Assembly (NCBI RefSeq): GCF_006385175.1
Contig: NZ_VFIY01000019.1
Coordinates: forward strand, 1 to 53,952
Origin: Emcibacter nanhaiensis
Lineage (GTDB): Bacteria > Pseudomonadota > Alphaproteobacteria > Sphingomonadales > Emcibacteraceae
Length of the DNA: 53,952 nt
Direction: 5' to 3'
This document shows, in pieces, positions 16,051 through 23,842 of the stretch. Position 1 is the stretch's first letter. Every line of letters begins with the position of its first letter. Both the position numbers and the translations under genes were made by a program. The notes beneath the pieces were generated by a model that was not told the origin of the DNA, ran no database searches, and saw nothing but the letters and a program-made list of their open reading frames with translations.

Positions 16051-18399
16051 CTATATCCTAAAAAAACCTATCAAGTGGTTGCGGGTGAATTGGTCACTTA
16101 CAGCTGATTGCTCGTTCAGGGAGCGCTTGAAAAGAGATGGGAATTTCAATTTGTTCCGGCTTTTGCGGCAGACAATAAGCAGCAGACCGAATATTGCCAG
16201 TGGAAGCGTAGGAGGCAAAGAGATACTTATAATGTGCAGGATCATTTCATCCATATCGGACAGGCCGTTGTCATAGACGATGCTGAGTACGATTTTATAG
16301 ATGCCGGTGCCCGTAAACACTCCTGGATTGTCCTCGATAACATCAGTTAGGACAAGCGGATTACTGTTGTCGCCAATGTCCAGTTCCTCTCCCTTGAGGA
16401 CCCAGCGGATATCGAACATGTCTTGATCCATTTGCTGAAGTAGAAGCTTGAGTTCCTGCTGCTCAGCAAACATGTCACACAGGGAGACGTTGTTTAGGGT
16501 TGAGCCGCAGCCATTAAGGTCAAAGTCTTCGCCCAAGTAGATGGTCTGCTCAGGAGTCGCATCTGCCACAAGTTCATAATCATCTGTATCCGTATCTGTA
16601 TCTGTATCCGTATCGGTGTCCGTATCTGTATCGGTGTCTGTATTCGCGTCTGTGTCCGTATCCGTATCGGTGTCTGTGTCTGTGTCTGTGTCCGTATCTG
16701 TATCCGTGTCTGTATCCGTATCCGTATCGGTATCCGTATCAGTGTCCGTATCGGTGTCCGTATCCGTATCGGTATCAGTGTCTGTGTCCGTATCGGTGTC
16801 CGTATCCGTATCGGTATCCGTATCAGTATCAGTGTCGGTGTCTGTGTCCGTATCCGTGTCGGTGTCGGTATCAGTGTCCGTATCGGTGTCCGTATCCGTA
16901 TCGGTATCCGTATCAGTGTCGGTGTCTGTGTCTGTGTCCGTATCGGTATCCGTATCCGTATCAGTGTCGGTGTCTGTGTCCGTATCGGTGTCTGTATCCG
17001 TATCACTGTCAGAATCAGTATCAGTTATGATGATACCGCCACCGCCGCCACTACCGCCGCCGCCAAAAGCGTCAACGAGGCTGGCATTGGGGCCAAGGCC
17101 GGAGCGGGTGTTGGGATTTGTGAAGAACTGGGCAATAGTATTGGCGGTAAAGTCATTCCCAAACGAGCCGGTATAGCCCGGTCCACCGGCGGCTGGCGCG
17201 ATATCATTCAAGAAAGCTAGCAGCTGCTCATTGAGTTTTTCCTCGAATTCCTCAAGGCTGGTCGGGCTGACAATAATACCGACAATATAGGTTTCCTCGT
17301 TGTCCAGCTTTTCAAAGGCGAGGCGCACCGGCTCGCCATCGGTGCGGATCAGGGACGTCATCAGCCAGCCTTCAGGTTTTACTTCTTCGCCGGAGGTTAC
17401 GGGAACCAAAGGAGCCTCATCATCCTGGTTGCCCGGGCGTCCCTCGAGGGTAATGCCGCTGGAGGTGAGTTTTGCCTGGCGCTTGCTAGTTCCCACGCCG
17501 GCGTCGACAACCCGGAGTTCATTGCCGTTGAAGCCGAATTTGCGCCCGAACGGGTAAGCCAGTTTGCCACCGGAGGGCAGGGTGGTAGTCACCACGAACA
17601 GGCGGTAAGTGCCGGCCTCCACATCTGTGGTGCCGAATTTATCCACATTCAGGATGCCGTCCTTGATAAAATCATTCTCTGCGCTGGCTTCCAGCGCCAC
17701 GAGCCCTTTGCCGCCGATCAGGTCGCTTTTCGGACCGACCCGCATAAAGCCGCGATGGGGCGTTTTTCCATCCGGGCCAAGATCCCAGCCATAATCCCCG
17801 GCAGCCAGGCCAAACTCGGACAGGGAGGTAAACGGCATGGCGAAGGCAGAAGAGGCGGACCGGGCCGCGGCGTCGATAATCCGGCGGGCCGCCTGTTCCA
17901 GGGTCTCACTATCCAGCGGCATCTTGCCCAGGGCGCTGAGCAGGCCTGAGGTGCGGTCGCTGATTTCTTCCGGAATCCCGGCGGTTTCGTCAAAATAGTC
18001 CTGCAGGAGTTGCAGCGCCTCGTCGGAGCCGTCAGTGGCGGCGGCCAGGGCGTCTTCCAGGCTGATGGCGTTTACCGTTTTCTCAGCCGTATCCGGCAGA
18101 ACCGGCGAGGGGGTCTCCTTGTCGTAGATTGGTCCCTGCGGGGTCAGGGCGGATTTGCGGATCGGGGCACCCGTCCCGTCCTTACCGACAGGGGCAATCG
18201 GTTCGGCGTCTTTTTCTTCCGGCTTTTTTAGGAGATTGTCGACAGTTTTTTCAAAGGTGCCGTCTTCGACGATCACAAACGGTTCCGCTTGTTGTTTGGC
18301 GGCGTTGCGTGTGAAATCGGCGTCGGCAAAGTTAGAGTATATCCAGGCACCGAGTGCAACTGTACCGACTGTTGCCAAGAGTTTCAGTTTTGCTTCCAT
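16051..18399 (-). CDS. Exported protein with long Thr-Asp repeat and C-terminal membrane anchor
   Basis: A 782-residue protein. The N-terminus is a signal or anchor (KLLATVGTVALGAWIYSNFA). Residues about 60-455 are a Gly/Ala/Asp-rich exported region of no family I recognise. A Gly-rich linker (FGGGGSGGGGG) leads to about 70 Thr-Asp dipeptides (residues about 460-605), then a domain of about 120 residues (GEDFDLNGCGSTLNNVSLCD) and a C-terminal sorting-like segment (SLPPTLPLAIFGLLLIVC plus RKSRNK). The acidic repeat probably acts as an extended, Ca2+-binding stalk. The last roughly 30 residues run into an att-like site at 16076-16095, so the native C-terminus may have been altered. Confidence 0.8.
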   Translation of the reverse strand: MEAKLKLLATVGTVALGAWIYSNFADADFTRNAAKQQAEPFVIVEDGTFEKTVDNLLKKPEEKDAEPIAPVGKDGTGAPIRKSALTPQGPIYDKETPSPVLPDTAEKTVNAISLEDALAAATDGSDEALQLLQDYFDETAGIPEEISDRTSGLLSALGKMPLDSETLEQAARRIIDAAARSASSAFAMPFTSLSEFGLAAGDYGWDLGPDGKTPHRGFMRVGPKSDLIGGKGLVALEASAENDFIKDGILNVDKFGTTDVEAGTYRLFVVTTTLPSGGKLAYPFGRKFGFNGNELRVVDAGVGTSKRQAKLTSSGITLEGRPGNQDDEAPLVPVTSGEEVKPEGWLMTSLIRTDGEPVRLAFEKLDNEETYIVGIIVSPTSLEEFEEKLNEQLLAFLNDIAPAAGGPGYTGSFGNDFTANTIAQFFTNPNTRSGLGPNASLVDAFGGGGSGGGGGIIITDTDSDSDTDTDTDTDTDTDTDTDTDTDTDTDTDTDTDTDTDTDTDTDTDTDTDTDTDTDTDTDTDTDTDTDTDTDTDTDTDTDTDTDTDTDTDTDTDTDTDTDTDTDTDTDTDTDTDTDTDTDTDANTDTDTDTDTDTDTDTDTDTDDYELVADATPEQTIYLGEDFDLNGCGSTLNNVSLCDMFAEQQELKLLLQQMDQDMFDIRWVLKGEELDIGDNSNPLVLTDVIEDNPGVFTGTGIYKIVLSIVYDNGLSDMDEMILHIISISLPPTLPLAIFGLLLIVCRKSRNKLKFPSLFKRSLNEQSAVSDQFTRNHLIGFFRI
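16076..16095 (-). other. att-like site at the 3' end of the Thr-Asp-repeat gene
   Basis: On the minus strand this reads CCAATTCACCCGCAACCA, the same CCCGCAACCA end seen near 540 and 8666. It lies within the last codons of the gene on the same strand. Confidence 0.4.
16583..17025. repeat. Degenerate hexanucleotide tandem array encoding (Thr-Asp)n
   Basis: About 70 copies of a 6-bp unit (minus strand GAYACN) over about 440 bp. Nearly all differences fall at codon third positions, so the dipeptide is kept while the DNA drifts. Longer blocks built on CGTATCCGTATCGGTATC recur several times, suggesting later segmental duplication or slippage. Confidence 0.92.
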
Positions 18400-18530
18400 C
18401 TGCGTTCACTACTCCTAGACATTTCTACTCCGATTAAAGGGCGATCGTGTGTCGCTTCGCGAAACTGTATTAGTTGATGTTTCCGTGGGAATCAATAAAA
18501 ATGAGGTCATATTCAAAAATAAAGAGAAGG

Positions 18531-18566
18531 TTAAACTGATTAAACTGATTAAACTGATTAAACTGT
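18531..18566. repeat. Four tandem copies of a 9-bp unit
   Basis: TTAAACTGA is repeated four times head to tail (the last copy ends in T), about 130 bp upstream of the Thr-Asp-repeat gene. It is too short and too few to call iterons. It could be a protein-binding array or simple slippage. Confidence 0.85.
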
Positions 18567-18578
18567 GACCTTTCCCAT

Positions 18579-18590
18579 GAGCATATGCTC
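18579..18590. other. Perfect 12-bp palindrome
   Basis: GAGCATATGCTC lies between the 9-bp tandem array and an att-like site. It could be a regulator site. No partner can be assigned. Confidence 0.4.
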
Positions 18591-18605
18591 CCCAAGCTAG
18601 GGTTA

Positions 18606-18622
18606 TGATTGCGGGTGATTTG
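18606..18622 (-). other. att-like site
   Basis: TGATTGCGGGTGATTTG shares 14 consecutive bases (TTGCGGGTGATTTG) with the site at 539-552 and 13 of 14 with 16079-16092. With 16076 it brackets the Thr-Asp-repeat gene. Confidence 0.4.
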
Positions 18623-18728
18623 TCATATGGCGGATATTGCCATCCGAGGGAGACCTGAAAGTCGATGTGAATTTCACTTTATGACAGGCAAGATTGCTCA
18701 AGTTTCAGAGACAGGATTGCAAAAGAAT

Positions 18729-18747
18729 GGCCCCGAAAATCGGGGCC
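18729..18747 (-). terminator. Hairpin terminator downstream of the ArdC-like gene
   Basis: GGCCCCGA-AAA-TCGGGGCC is a perfect 8-bp stem. Read on the minus strand it is followed by ATTCTTTT, and it lies about 80 bp beyond the stop at 18827. Confidence 0.65.
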
Positions 18748-18826
18748 GGACGAATGTTTGTGTGAGTGGTTAATATTTGGGGTGTTGTGATGCCGCGTTG
18801 TGTTTTGCGTTATTGTTTTCTCCACT

Positions 18827-19765
18827 TTAGGGAGAATTTGCAGACTGACTTGTGTCGGTTTTCGGCTGCAAATGATGCAAATAGTCGACGGCTTTTTGCG
18901 CTTCCTTCGCCGCGATAAAAACGGCCTTCTTGTCGTTCCTGAGGGCCATTAGCCAGGACTGAATATAGGCGGCATGATCCAGTCTTGGTTGGGGTGTAAC
19001 AGATAGCCTGCAGCACAGGAAAGCCGCGCCCAATTCGGCGATGAGTTCTTCAAAGGCATATTTCTGATCTCCGAACTTCTCTCCCTTGTCCCGGTTGAGG
19101 CGATGCTCTGCCCCGCTCCAGTGGGTCAACTCATGCAGGATTGTACTGTAATATCCCTCTGTGGCGCTGCTGTATTCCGTTTCTGTGAATAGATCTCGGG
19201 ACGGAATAAAGATCCGATCCAGGGTAGGGGAGTAATAGGCCTTATTACCGCCATGAGAAATATGCGCTTCCGTGCCGGCGATGAATTGTTCTGCCTCGTC
19301 CAGGTCGGAAACCGGGCAGGGTTCGTTTTCTTCATCTGTATCTTTTTCATCTTCCGCCTTGTCCCAGCCTTCTACCTGGTCGGCATTAAAGACGCGACTG
19401 GCCCGGGCAAAATGTCGGGTGACAAGTTCCGTTTCTCCGGGAACGACTTCTCCGTTGATCATTTCGTCTTCTTCTCTTTCGAAGGCCTTGTAAAAAATGA
19501 TAAAGGATGATTTGCTGCCTTTCTTGATTTTGGCGCCCTGTTGTTTCCATTGCTTGAAGGTGCCCCAGCAAGGGGAACTGAAGCCTTTCAGATAGGCTTC
19601 TACCCAAAGGTTGAGAATATTGATCCCCTGGTAATAGTTCCCGGTATGGGCATTCACGGGCAGGGACAGACCGCTGTTCCAGGGCAGACTGCAACTGATG
19701 CTGCCTTGTTCCAGGGCTTCCACAATTCTGTCGGTGACTGTCTGGTGGATATCGATGTTGGTCAT
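18827..19765 (-). CDS. ArdC-like antirestriction/ssDNA-binding zincin protein
   Basis: A 312-residue protein with the ArdC layout. The N-terminal ssDNA-binding domain (about 5-125) includes PWNSGLSLPVNAHTGNYYQG, INILNLW and WGTFKQWKQQGAKIKKGSK. The C-terminal metallopeptidase-like domain has HELTHWSGAEHR (HExxH) and a following FEELIAELGAAFL glutamate helix. ArdC proteins are usually plasmid- or ICE-borne and protect incoming DNA from restriction. I chose the ATG at 19765, which has an AGGAG RBS 8 bp upstream; the frame extends 24 codons further. No conjugation genes accompany it, so it marks past mobility of this region. Confidence 0.88.
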   Translation of the reverse strand: MTNIDIHQTVTDRIVEALEQGSISCSLPWNSGLSLPVNAHTGNYYQGINILNLWVEAYLKGFSSPCWGTFKQWKQQGAKIKKGSKSSFIIFYKAFEREEDEMINGEVVPGETELVTRHFARASRVFNADQVEGWDKAEDEKDTDEENEPCPVSDLDEAEQFIAGTEAHISHGGNKAYYSPTLDRIFIPSRDLFTETEYSSATEGYYSTILHELTHWSGAEHRLNRDKGEKFGDQKYAFEELIAELGAAFLCCRLSVTPQPRLDHAAYIQSWLMALRNDKKAVFIAAKEAQKAVDYLHHLQPKTDTSQSANSP

Positions 19766-20385
19766 GGTCTTCACTCCTGAAAGAACACAATCCCCAATGG
19801 ACTGCGCTTTACCTTTCGAGGGGCGAAGGGGGACCATCGAAGATGGTGGGGAAACAGTCCCGGTGGCTGTTTTCCCATACCCCCGCCGGGTTCAGGAGGA
19901 GATCAAGGGTGTGGTGCGGACAGTGAGCGAAGCGAACAACCCGGTCCCTTGAGGGACGACAGGTTCCGGCATAAGCTCGAAAGACAAGGATAAAGAGAAG
20001 AATAAATTGTCTGCTTTACTTATGTTGTAGAGAATAGTTCTAAGAAGACATTCTTAAACTTAAAGAAGGGGCGGTAAGTGGTGTGCAGAAAGGTGTACTA
20101 TTTCAATTTAACTTACTAGTAAATATGAGTCTGCCAGTGCCTTTTGGTTGCACCAACATCCTTTTTAGGAAATCCAAAATTCCGCCCAGACTTCTGAAAG
20201 TCATAAAATTCCGAGGTTGAACCGTAAAGCATGTTGCAGAATTTGGGGCGTGTTAAGCTTCTTGAGATTATAAGTCCTTTTATTCATGTTTGAATTTTAT
20301 TGGTTTCCAGTGTCTCAGGGTTTGGGATAAAATCCGACCATAGTATTTTGAATTTGACTTCAAGTCTGTCAGGGAAGGTGAAAAG
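19766..20385. other. Long gene-free region upstream of the ArdC-like gene
   Basis: About 620 bp without a convincing gene. It holds a small hairpin (ACCATC-GAA-GATGGT near 19834) and the divergent promoter space between the ArdC-like gene and the XRE-cupin regulator at 20386. An AT-rich stretch spans about 19980-20130. No RNA gene is recognisable. Confidence 0.5.
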
Positions 20386-20928
20386 TTGGACATCGGGAAG
20401 CGTCTAAAAGAAATCCGGTTAGCTAGAAAATTATCGCAGCGGGAGCTTGCAAAAAGAACAGGCGTGGCGAATGCAAGCATATCTCAAATAGAATCTAACC
20501 ATCTAAACCCAACAGTAGGCGCTCTGAAAAGAATTCTGGACGGCATCCCTATCAGCCTCTCCGATTTTTTCAGTGAGGGGGATATAGAGGATAAACAGAT
20601 CTTCTTCGCTGTGGAAGAGCTTGCCGAAATCGGGGAGAGGGGCATATCCTTCCGACAAGTCGGAGCCAACTTGAACAATAGAGCTATCCAGTTTCTGCAC
20701 GAAAAATACAAGCCCGGGGCCACAACTGGCAAAACGGCAATTAGCCATGAAGGCGAGGAGTGCGGTATTGTTTTGAAAGGCAAGATTCAGATTGAGGTTG
20801 GCGATCAAAAGAAAATACTGGGGCCCGGGGATGCTTATTATTTTGCCAGCAGTATGCCGCACAGGTTTAAGAACGTGGGTTCTGAAGAATGTGAAATTGT
20901 CAGCGCCTGCACCCCGCCGACATTTTGA
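20386..20928 (+). CDS. XRE-cupin transcriptional regulator, PuuR-like
   Basis: A 180-residue regulator with a N-terminal HTH_3 (MDIGKRLKEIRLARKLSQRE, VANASISQIESNHLNP) and a C-terminal cupin_2 domain (SHEGEECGIVLKGKI, LGPGDAYYFASSMPHRFKNV). This is the architecture of PuuR, which controls putrescine/GABA catabolism. TTG is the apparent start, at the head of the HTH and about 8 bp after a GGGAAGG sequence. It lies about 160 bp upstream of the aminotransferase/gabD/gabT run on the same strand, so those genes are its likely targets. The cupin would sense an amine, amino acid or derived aldehyde. Confidence 0.87.
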   Translation: MDIGKRLKEIRLARKLSQRELAKRTGVANASISQIESNHLNPTVGALKRILDGIPISLSDFFSEGDIEDKQIFFAVEELAEIGERGISFRQVGANLNNRAIQFLHEKYKPGATTGKTAISHEGEECGIVLKGKIQIEVGDQKKILGPGDAYYFASSMPHRFKNVGSEECEIVSACTPPTF

Positions 20929-21089
20929 TTCTCAACGATAAGGGAGCTTGTTTGCTATAATGAACACTTTCTGCTCGTCATTTATATTTTTCAAGGGGTT
21001 ATATTAGATAAAATAACGTCTTGTTTCGCTCAAGATAAATTTCCTACACTTTCATGCAGTTGATATTTCATGTGTTAGGAAAATGACCC

Positions 21090-22403
21090 GTGAGTGAAAC
21101 AGTGCAAAAAACAGGTGCCTTTTGGATGCCGTTTACAGCAAACAGGGCGTTCCGGGAAAGTCCTCGGATGCTGTCAACCGCTGAGGGTATGTATTACAAG
21201 AACGTCGATGGTCATAAAATCCTGGATGGTTGTTCGGGCCTTTGGTGTGTTAACGCTGGGCATGGTAACGCCAAAATAACTGAAGCCATCAAGAAACAAC
21301 TCGATCAGTTGTCCTATGCTCCTGCATTTCAGATCGGATATGGAATTGCATTTGACTTTGCAGATAGGCTGGCTGAACTCTTTCCTGGCGACCTGAATCA
21401 TGTCTTTTTTACAAACAGTGGTTCAGAATCAGTAGATACAGCTCTCAAGATTGCCCGGGCTTACCACAGGGCAGCCGGCAATCCTGAAAAAGTTAAACTG
21501 ATCGGTCGGGAACGTGCCTATCACGGTGTAAACTTTGGTGGAATTTCAGTAGGCGGAATTTTGAATAACCGGCAACGTTTCGGACCATTGTTGCCCGAAG
21601 TAGATCACCTGCCGCATACCCATGATCTCAATAAAAACGCCTTTTCAAAGGGGCAGCCCGAAAATGGTGCCGAAAAGGCAGACCGCCTGCTTGACCTTAT
21701 TGCGTTGCATGGTGCCCCCAATATTGCAGCGGTCATCGTTGAGCCGATGGCCGGGTCGACCGGTGTTTTAATCCCGCCAAGGGGTTATCTTGGGCGGCTA
21801 CGTGAGATTTGTTCGCAACACGATATTCTCTTAATATTCGACGAAGTTATTACAGCTTTTGGGCGGCTTGGAGACAGCTGCGCGGCGTCCCGGTTTGACA
21901 TACAGCCGGATATGATTACAACGGCCAAAGGCCTGACCAATGGTGCTGTGCCCATGGGAGCGGTGATGATAAGTGACCAGATTCATAATGCCCTTATGAC
22001 CGGTCCGGAGAACATGATTGAACTGTTCCATGGCTATACCTATAGCGGCCATCCGTTGGCCTGTGCAGCCGGACTGGCCACTTTGGATGTCTATGCCGAG
22101 GAAGACTTGTTTAAACGGGCGAGAGAGATGGAGCCTTACCTGGAGCAAGCTGTTCACGGTCTATCCCATCATAATTGTGTCATTGATATTCGAAATTATG
22201 GGATGGTTGCAGCGATCGAGTTGGCACCGTTGGCAGAAAACCCAGGAGTACGGGCTTTCAGCGTTTTTCAGAAGGCTTTTGATGCAGGGCTTCTCGTCAG
22301 GACAACTGGAGATACAATTGCCCTGTCTCCGCCGCTGATCATAACAAAACAGCAAATTGATTTCGTTGTGAATACGCTGGATGGAATTCTGGCAACAATA
22401 TGA
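21090..22403 (+). CDS. Class III omega-amino acid:pyruvate aminotransferase
   Basis: A 437-residue fold-type I PLP aminotransferase. Family signatures are WMPFTANRAFRESPRML, DGCSGLWCVNAGHGN, FTNSGSESVDTALKIARAYH, the Asp of LLIFDEVITAFGRLG that pairs with the PLP pyridine, and the Schiff-base Lys in TTAKGLTNGAVPMGAV. The WMPFTANR start and GLWC motif are those of beta-alanine:pyruvate transaminases (BauA/omega-APT type), which move an omega-amino group onto pyruvate and yield a semialdehyde. GTG start with AGGA upstream. It sits 16 bp before gabD, so the aldehyde product can pass to that dehydrogenase. Exact substrate (beta-alanine, GABA, putrescine or related) is not determinable. Confidence 0.9.
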   Translation: MSETVQKTGAFWMPFTANRAFRESPRMLSTAEGMYYKNVDGHKILDGCSGLWCVNAGHGNAKITEAIKKQLDQLSYAPAFQIGYGIAFDFADRLAELFPGDLNHVFFTNSGSESVDTALKIARAYHRAAGNPEKVKLIGRERAYHGVNFGGISVGGILNNRQRFGPLLPEVDHLPHTHDLNKNAFSKGQPENGAEKADRLLDLIALHGAPNIAAVIVEPMAGSTGVLIPPRGYLGRLREICSQHDILLIFDEVITAFGRLGDSCAASRFDIQPDMITTAKGLTNGAVPMGAVMISDQIHNALMTGPENMIELFHGYTYSGHPLACAAGLATLDVYAEEDLFKRAREMEPYLEQAVHGLSHHNCVIDIRNYGMVAAIELAPLAENPGVRAFSVFQKAFDAGLLVRTTGDTIALSPPLIITKQQIDFVVNTLDGILATI

Positions 22404-22419
22404 TTTAGGAAACAGAGAA

Positions 22420-23841
22420 ATGAAGGAATTGGAATTTTTGGCCGATTATCTCGGCCAGGAAACAGGATTGCTCGTGCTTAATCCTGTGGATGACAGCGAA
22501 CTTGCGGTTGTCCGCGACTGGACGGTCACAGAGGTGGAAGCCGCTGTGGAGAAGGCGGAAACGGCCTTTGGCGACTGGTCAAAACGTACCGCCAAGGAGC
22601 GGTCGGCGGTGCTCACACGCTGGTATAATTTGATAATGGAGCATCAGGAGATGCTGGCCCGGATCATCACGGCGGAGTGCGGCAAACCGCTGGCCGAAGC
22701 GTGGGGCGAAGTGGCTTACGGTGCCAGCTTTATCGAATGGTTCGCCGAGGAAGGTAAACGGCTTTATGGCGACATGATCCCGGCCCCGGGAGCGGACAAG
22801 CGGATCATGGTGCTCAAGCAGCCGATCGGTGTGGTGAGCGCCATCACGCCCTGGAACTTTCCCAATGCCATGATCACCCGCAAGGTGGCCCCTGCGCTGG
22901 CGGCGGGCTGTACCGCTATAGTAAAGCCGGCGGAAGCGACACCGCTGTCGGCGCTGGCGCTGCAAAAACTGGCGCTGGAAGCAGGCCTGCCGGAAGATTG
23001 CCTGCAGATTGTCACTACCACAAAACCGGCGGAGATTGGCCGGGTACTGACCACTCATCCGACCATCCGCAAGTTCAGCTTTACCGGCTCAACGGCAGTG
23101 GGCAAGCTGCTGGCACAGCAATGTGCGGGGACGGTCAAGAAGGTGTCGCTGGAGCTTGGCGGCAATGCGCCGTTTATCGTTTTTGACGATGCCGACCTGG
23201 AGGCGGCGATCAGGGGCGCCATGGCCAGCAAATACCGCAATGCCGGCCAGACCTGCGTCTGCGCCAACCGCTTCTATGTGCAGGACGGAATCCATGATAC
23301 TTTTGTCGCCCGGCTGACCGAGGAAGTGGACAAGCTGAAAGTGGGCGATGGGGCCGAGGAGGGCATCACCGTCGGCCCGCTGATCAACCGGGCGGCTGTC
23401 GACAAGGTGGAAGGGCTGGTCGAGGCCTCTCTTGCCGCGGGAGCCACAGCGGCGACCGGCGGCGGACGTCATGACTTCGGCGAGAATTATTTTGAACCCA
23501 CCGTGCTGACCAACCTGCAGCATGGCGAAGAGATCTCCCGGGCGGAAATCTTCGGCCCGGTGGCGCCGGTGTTCCGGTTCCAGGATGAGCAGGATGTGAT
23601 CCGCATGGCCAATGACACGCCTTACGGGCTCGCAGCTTACTTTTATGCCCGCGACCTGGGCCGGGTATTCCGGGTCGCCGAAGCGCTGGAATACGGCATG
23701 GTCGGCATTAACGAAGGGATCATCTCCACCGAAGTGGCGCCGTTTGGCGGGGTCAAGGAAAGCGGTATCGGGCGGGAAGGCTCCCGCTATGGCATCGATG
23801 ATTATGTGGAACTGAAATATTGCCTGATAGGAGGGCTTTAA
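22420..23841 (+). CDS. gabD: NAD(P)-dependent succinate-semialdehyde dehydrogenase family protein
   Basis: A 473-residue aldehyde dehydrogenase of the GabD class. Visible are TPWNFPNAMITRKVAPALAA (cofactor site), FTGSTAVGKLL, the general-base Glu in LELGGNAPF, the nucleophile Cys in AGQTCVCANRF and EIFGPVAPVF. GabD oxidises succinate semialdehyde to succinate, the last step of GABA breakdown. The ATG at 22420 (MKELEFL) has a TTAGGAAA RBS; an upstream in-frame ATG inside the aminotransferase end is less likely. It is followed 1 bp after its stop by gabT. Base composition here is visibly more GC-rich than in the preceding aminotransferase. Confidence 0.9.
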   Translation: MKELEFLADYLGQETGLLVLNPVDDSELAVVRDWTVTEVEAAVEKAETAFGDWSKRTAKERSAVLTRWYNLIMEHQEMLARIITAECGKPLAEAWGEVAYGASFIEWFAEEGKRLYGDMIPAPGADKRIMVLKQPIGVVSAITPWNFPNAMITRKVAPALAAGCTAIVKPAEATPLSALALQKLALEAGLPEDCLQIVTTTKPAEIGRVLTTHPTIRKFSFTGSTAVGKLLAQQCAGTVKKVSLELGGNAPFIVFDDADLEAAIRGAMASKYRNAGQTCVCANRFYVQDGIHDTFVARLTEEVDKLKVGDGAEEGITVGPLINRAAVDKVEGLVEASLAAGATAATGGGRHDFGENYFEPTVLTNLQHGEEISRAEIFGPVAPVFRFQDEQDVIRMANDTPYGLAAYFYARDLGRVFRVAEALEYGMVGINEGIISTEVAPFGGVKESGIGREGSRYGIDDYVELKYCLIGGL

Positions 23842-23842
23842 G

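Noticed and set aside
16583-17025. Possible CRISPR array
   Set aside because: The unit is a 6-bp tandem repeat with no unique spacers and no cas genes.
16616-17176. Plus-strand frame of repeated Ser-Val dipeptides
   Set aside because: It is the antisense shadow of the Thr-Asp array. The minus-strand frame has signal, linker and anchor, and third-position drift.
17639-17647. DnaA box TTATCCACA
   Set aside because: A single copy inside a coding region is expected about by chance, and no cluster or AT-rich unwinding region adjoins it.
18531-18566. Plasmid iterons
   Set aside because: Four 9-bp units are shorter than usual iterons and no Rep gene is nearby. Kept only as a repeat.
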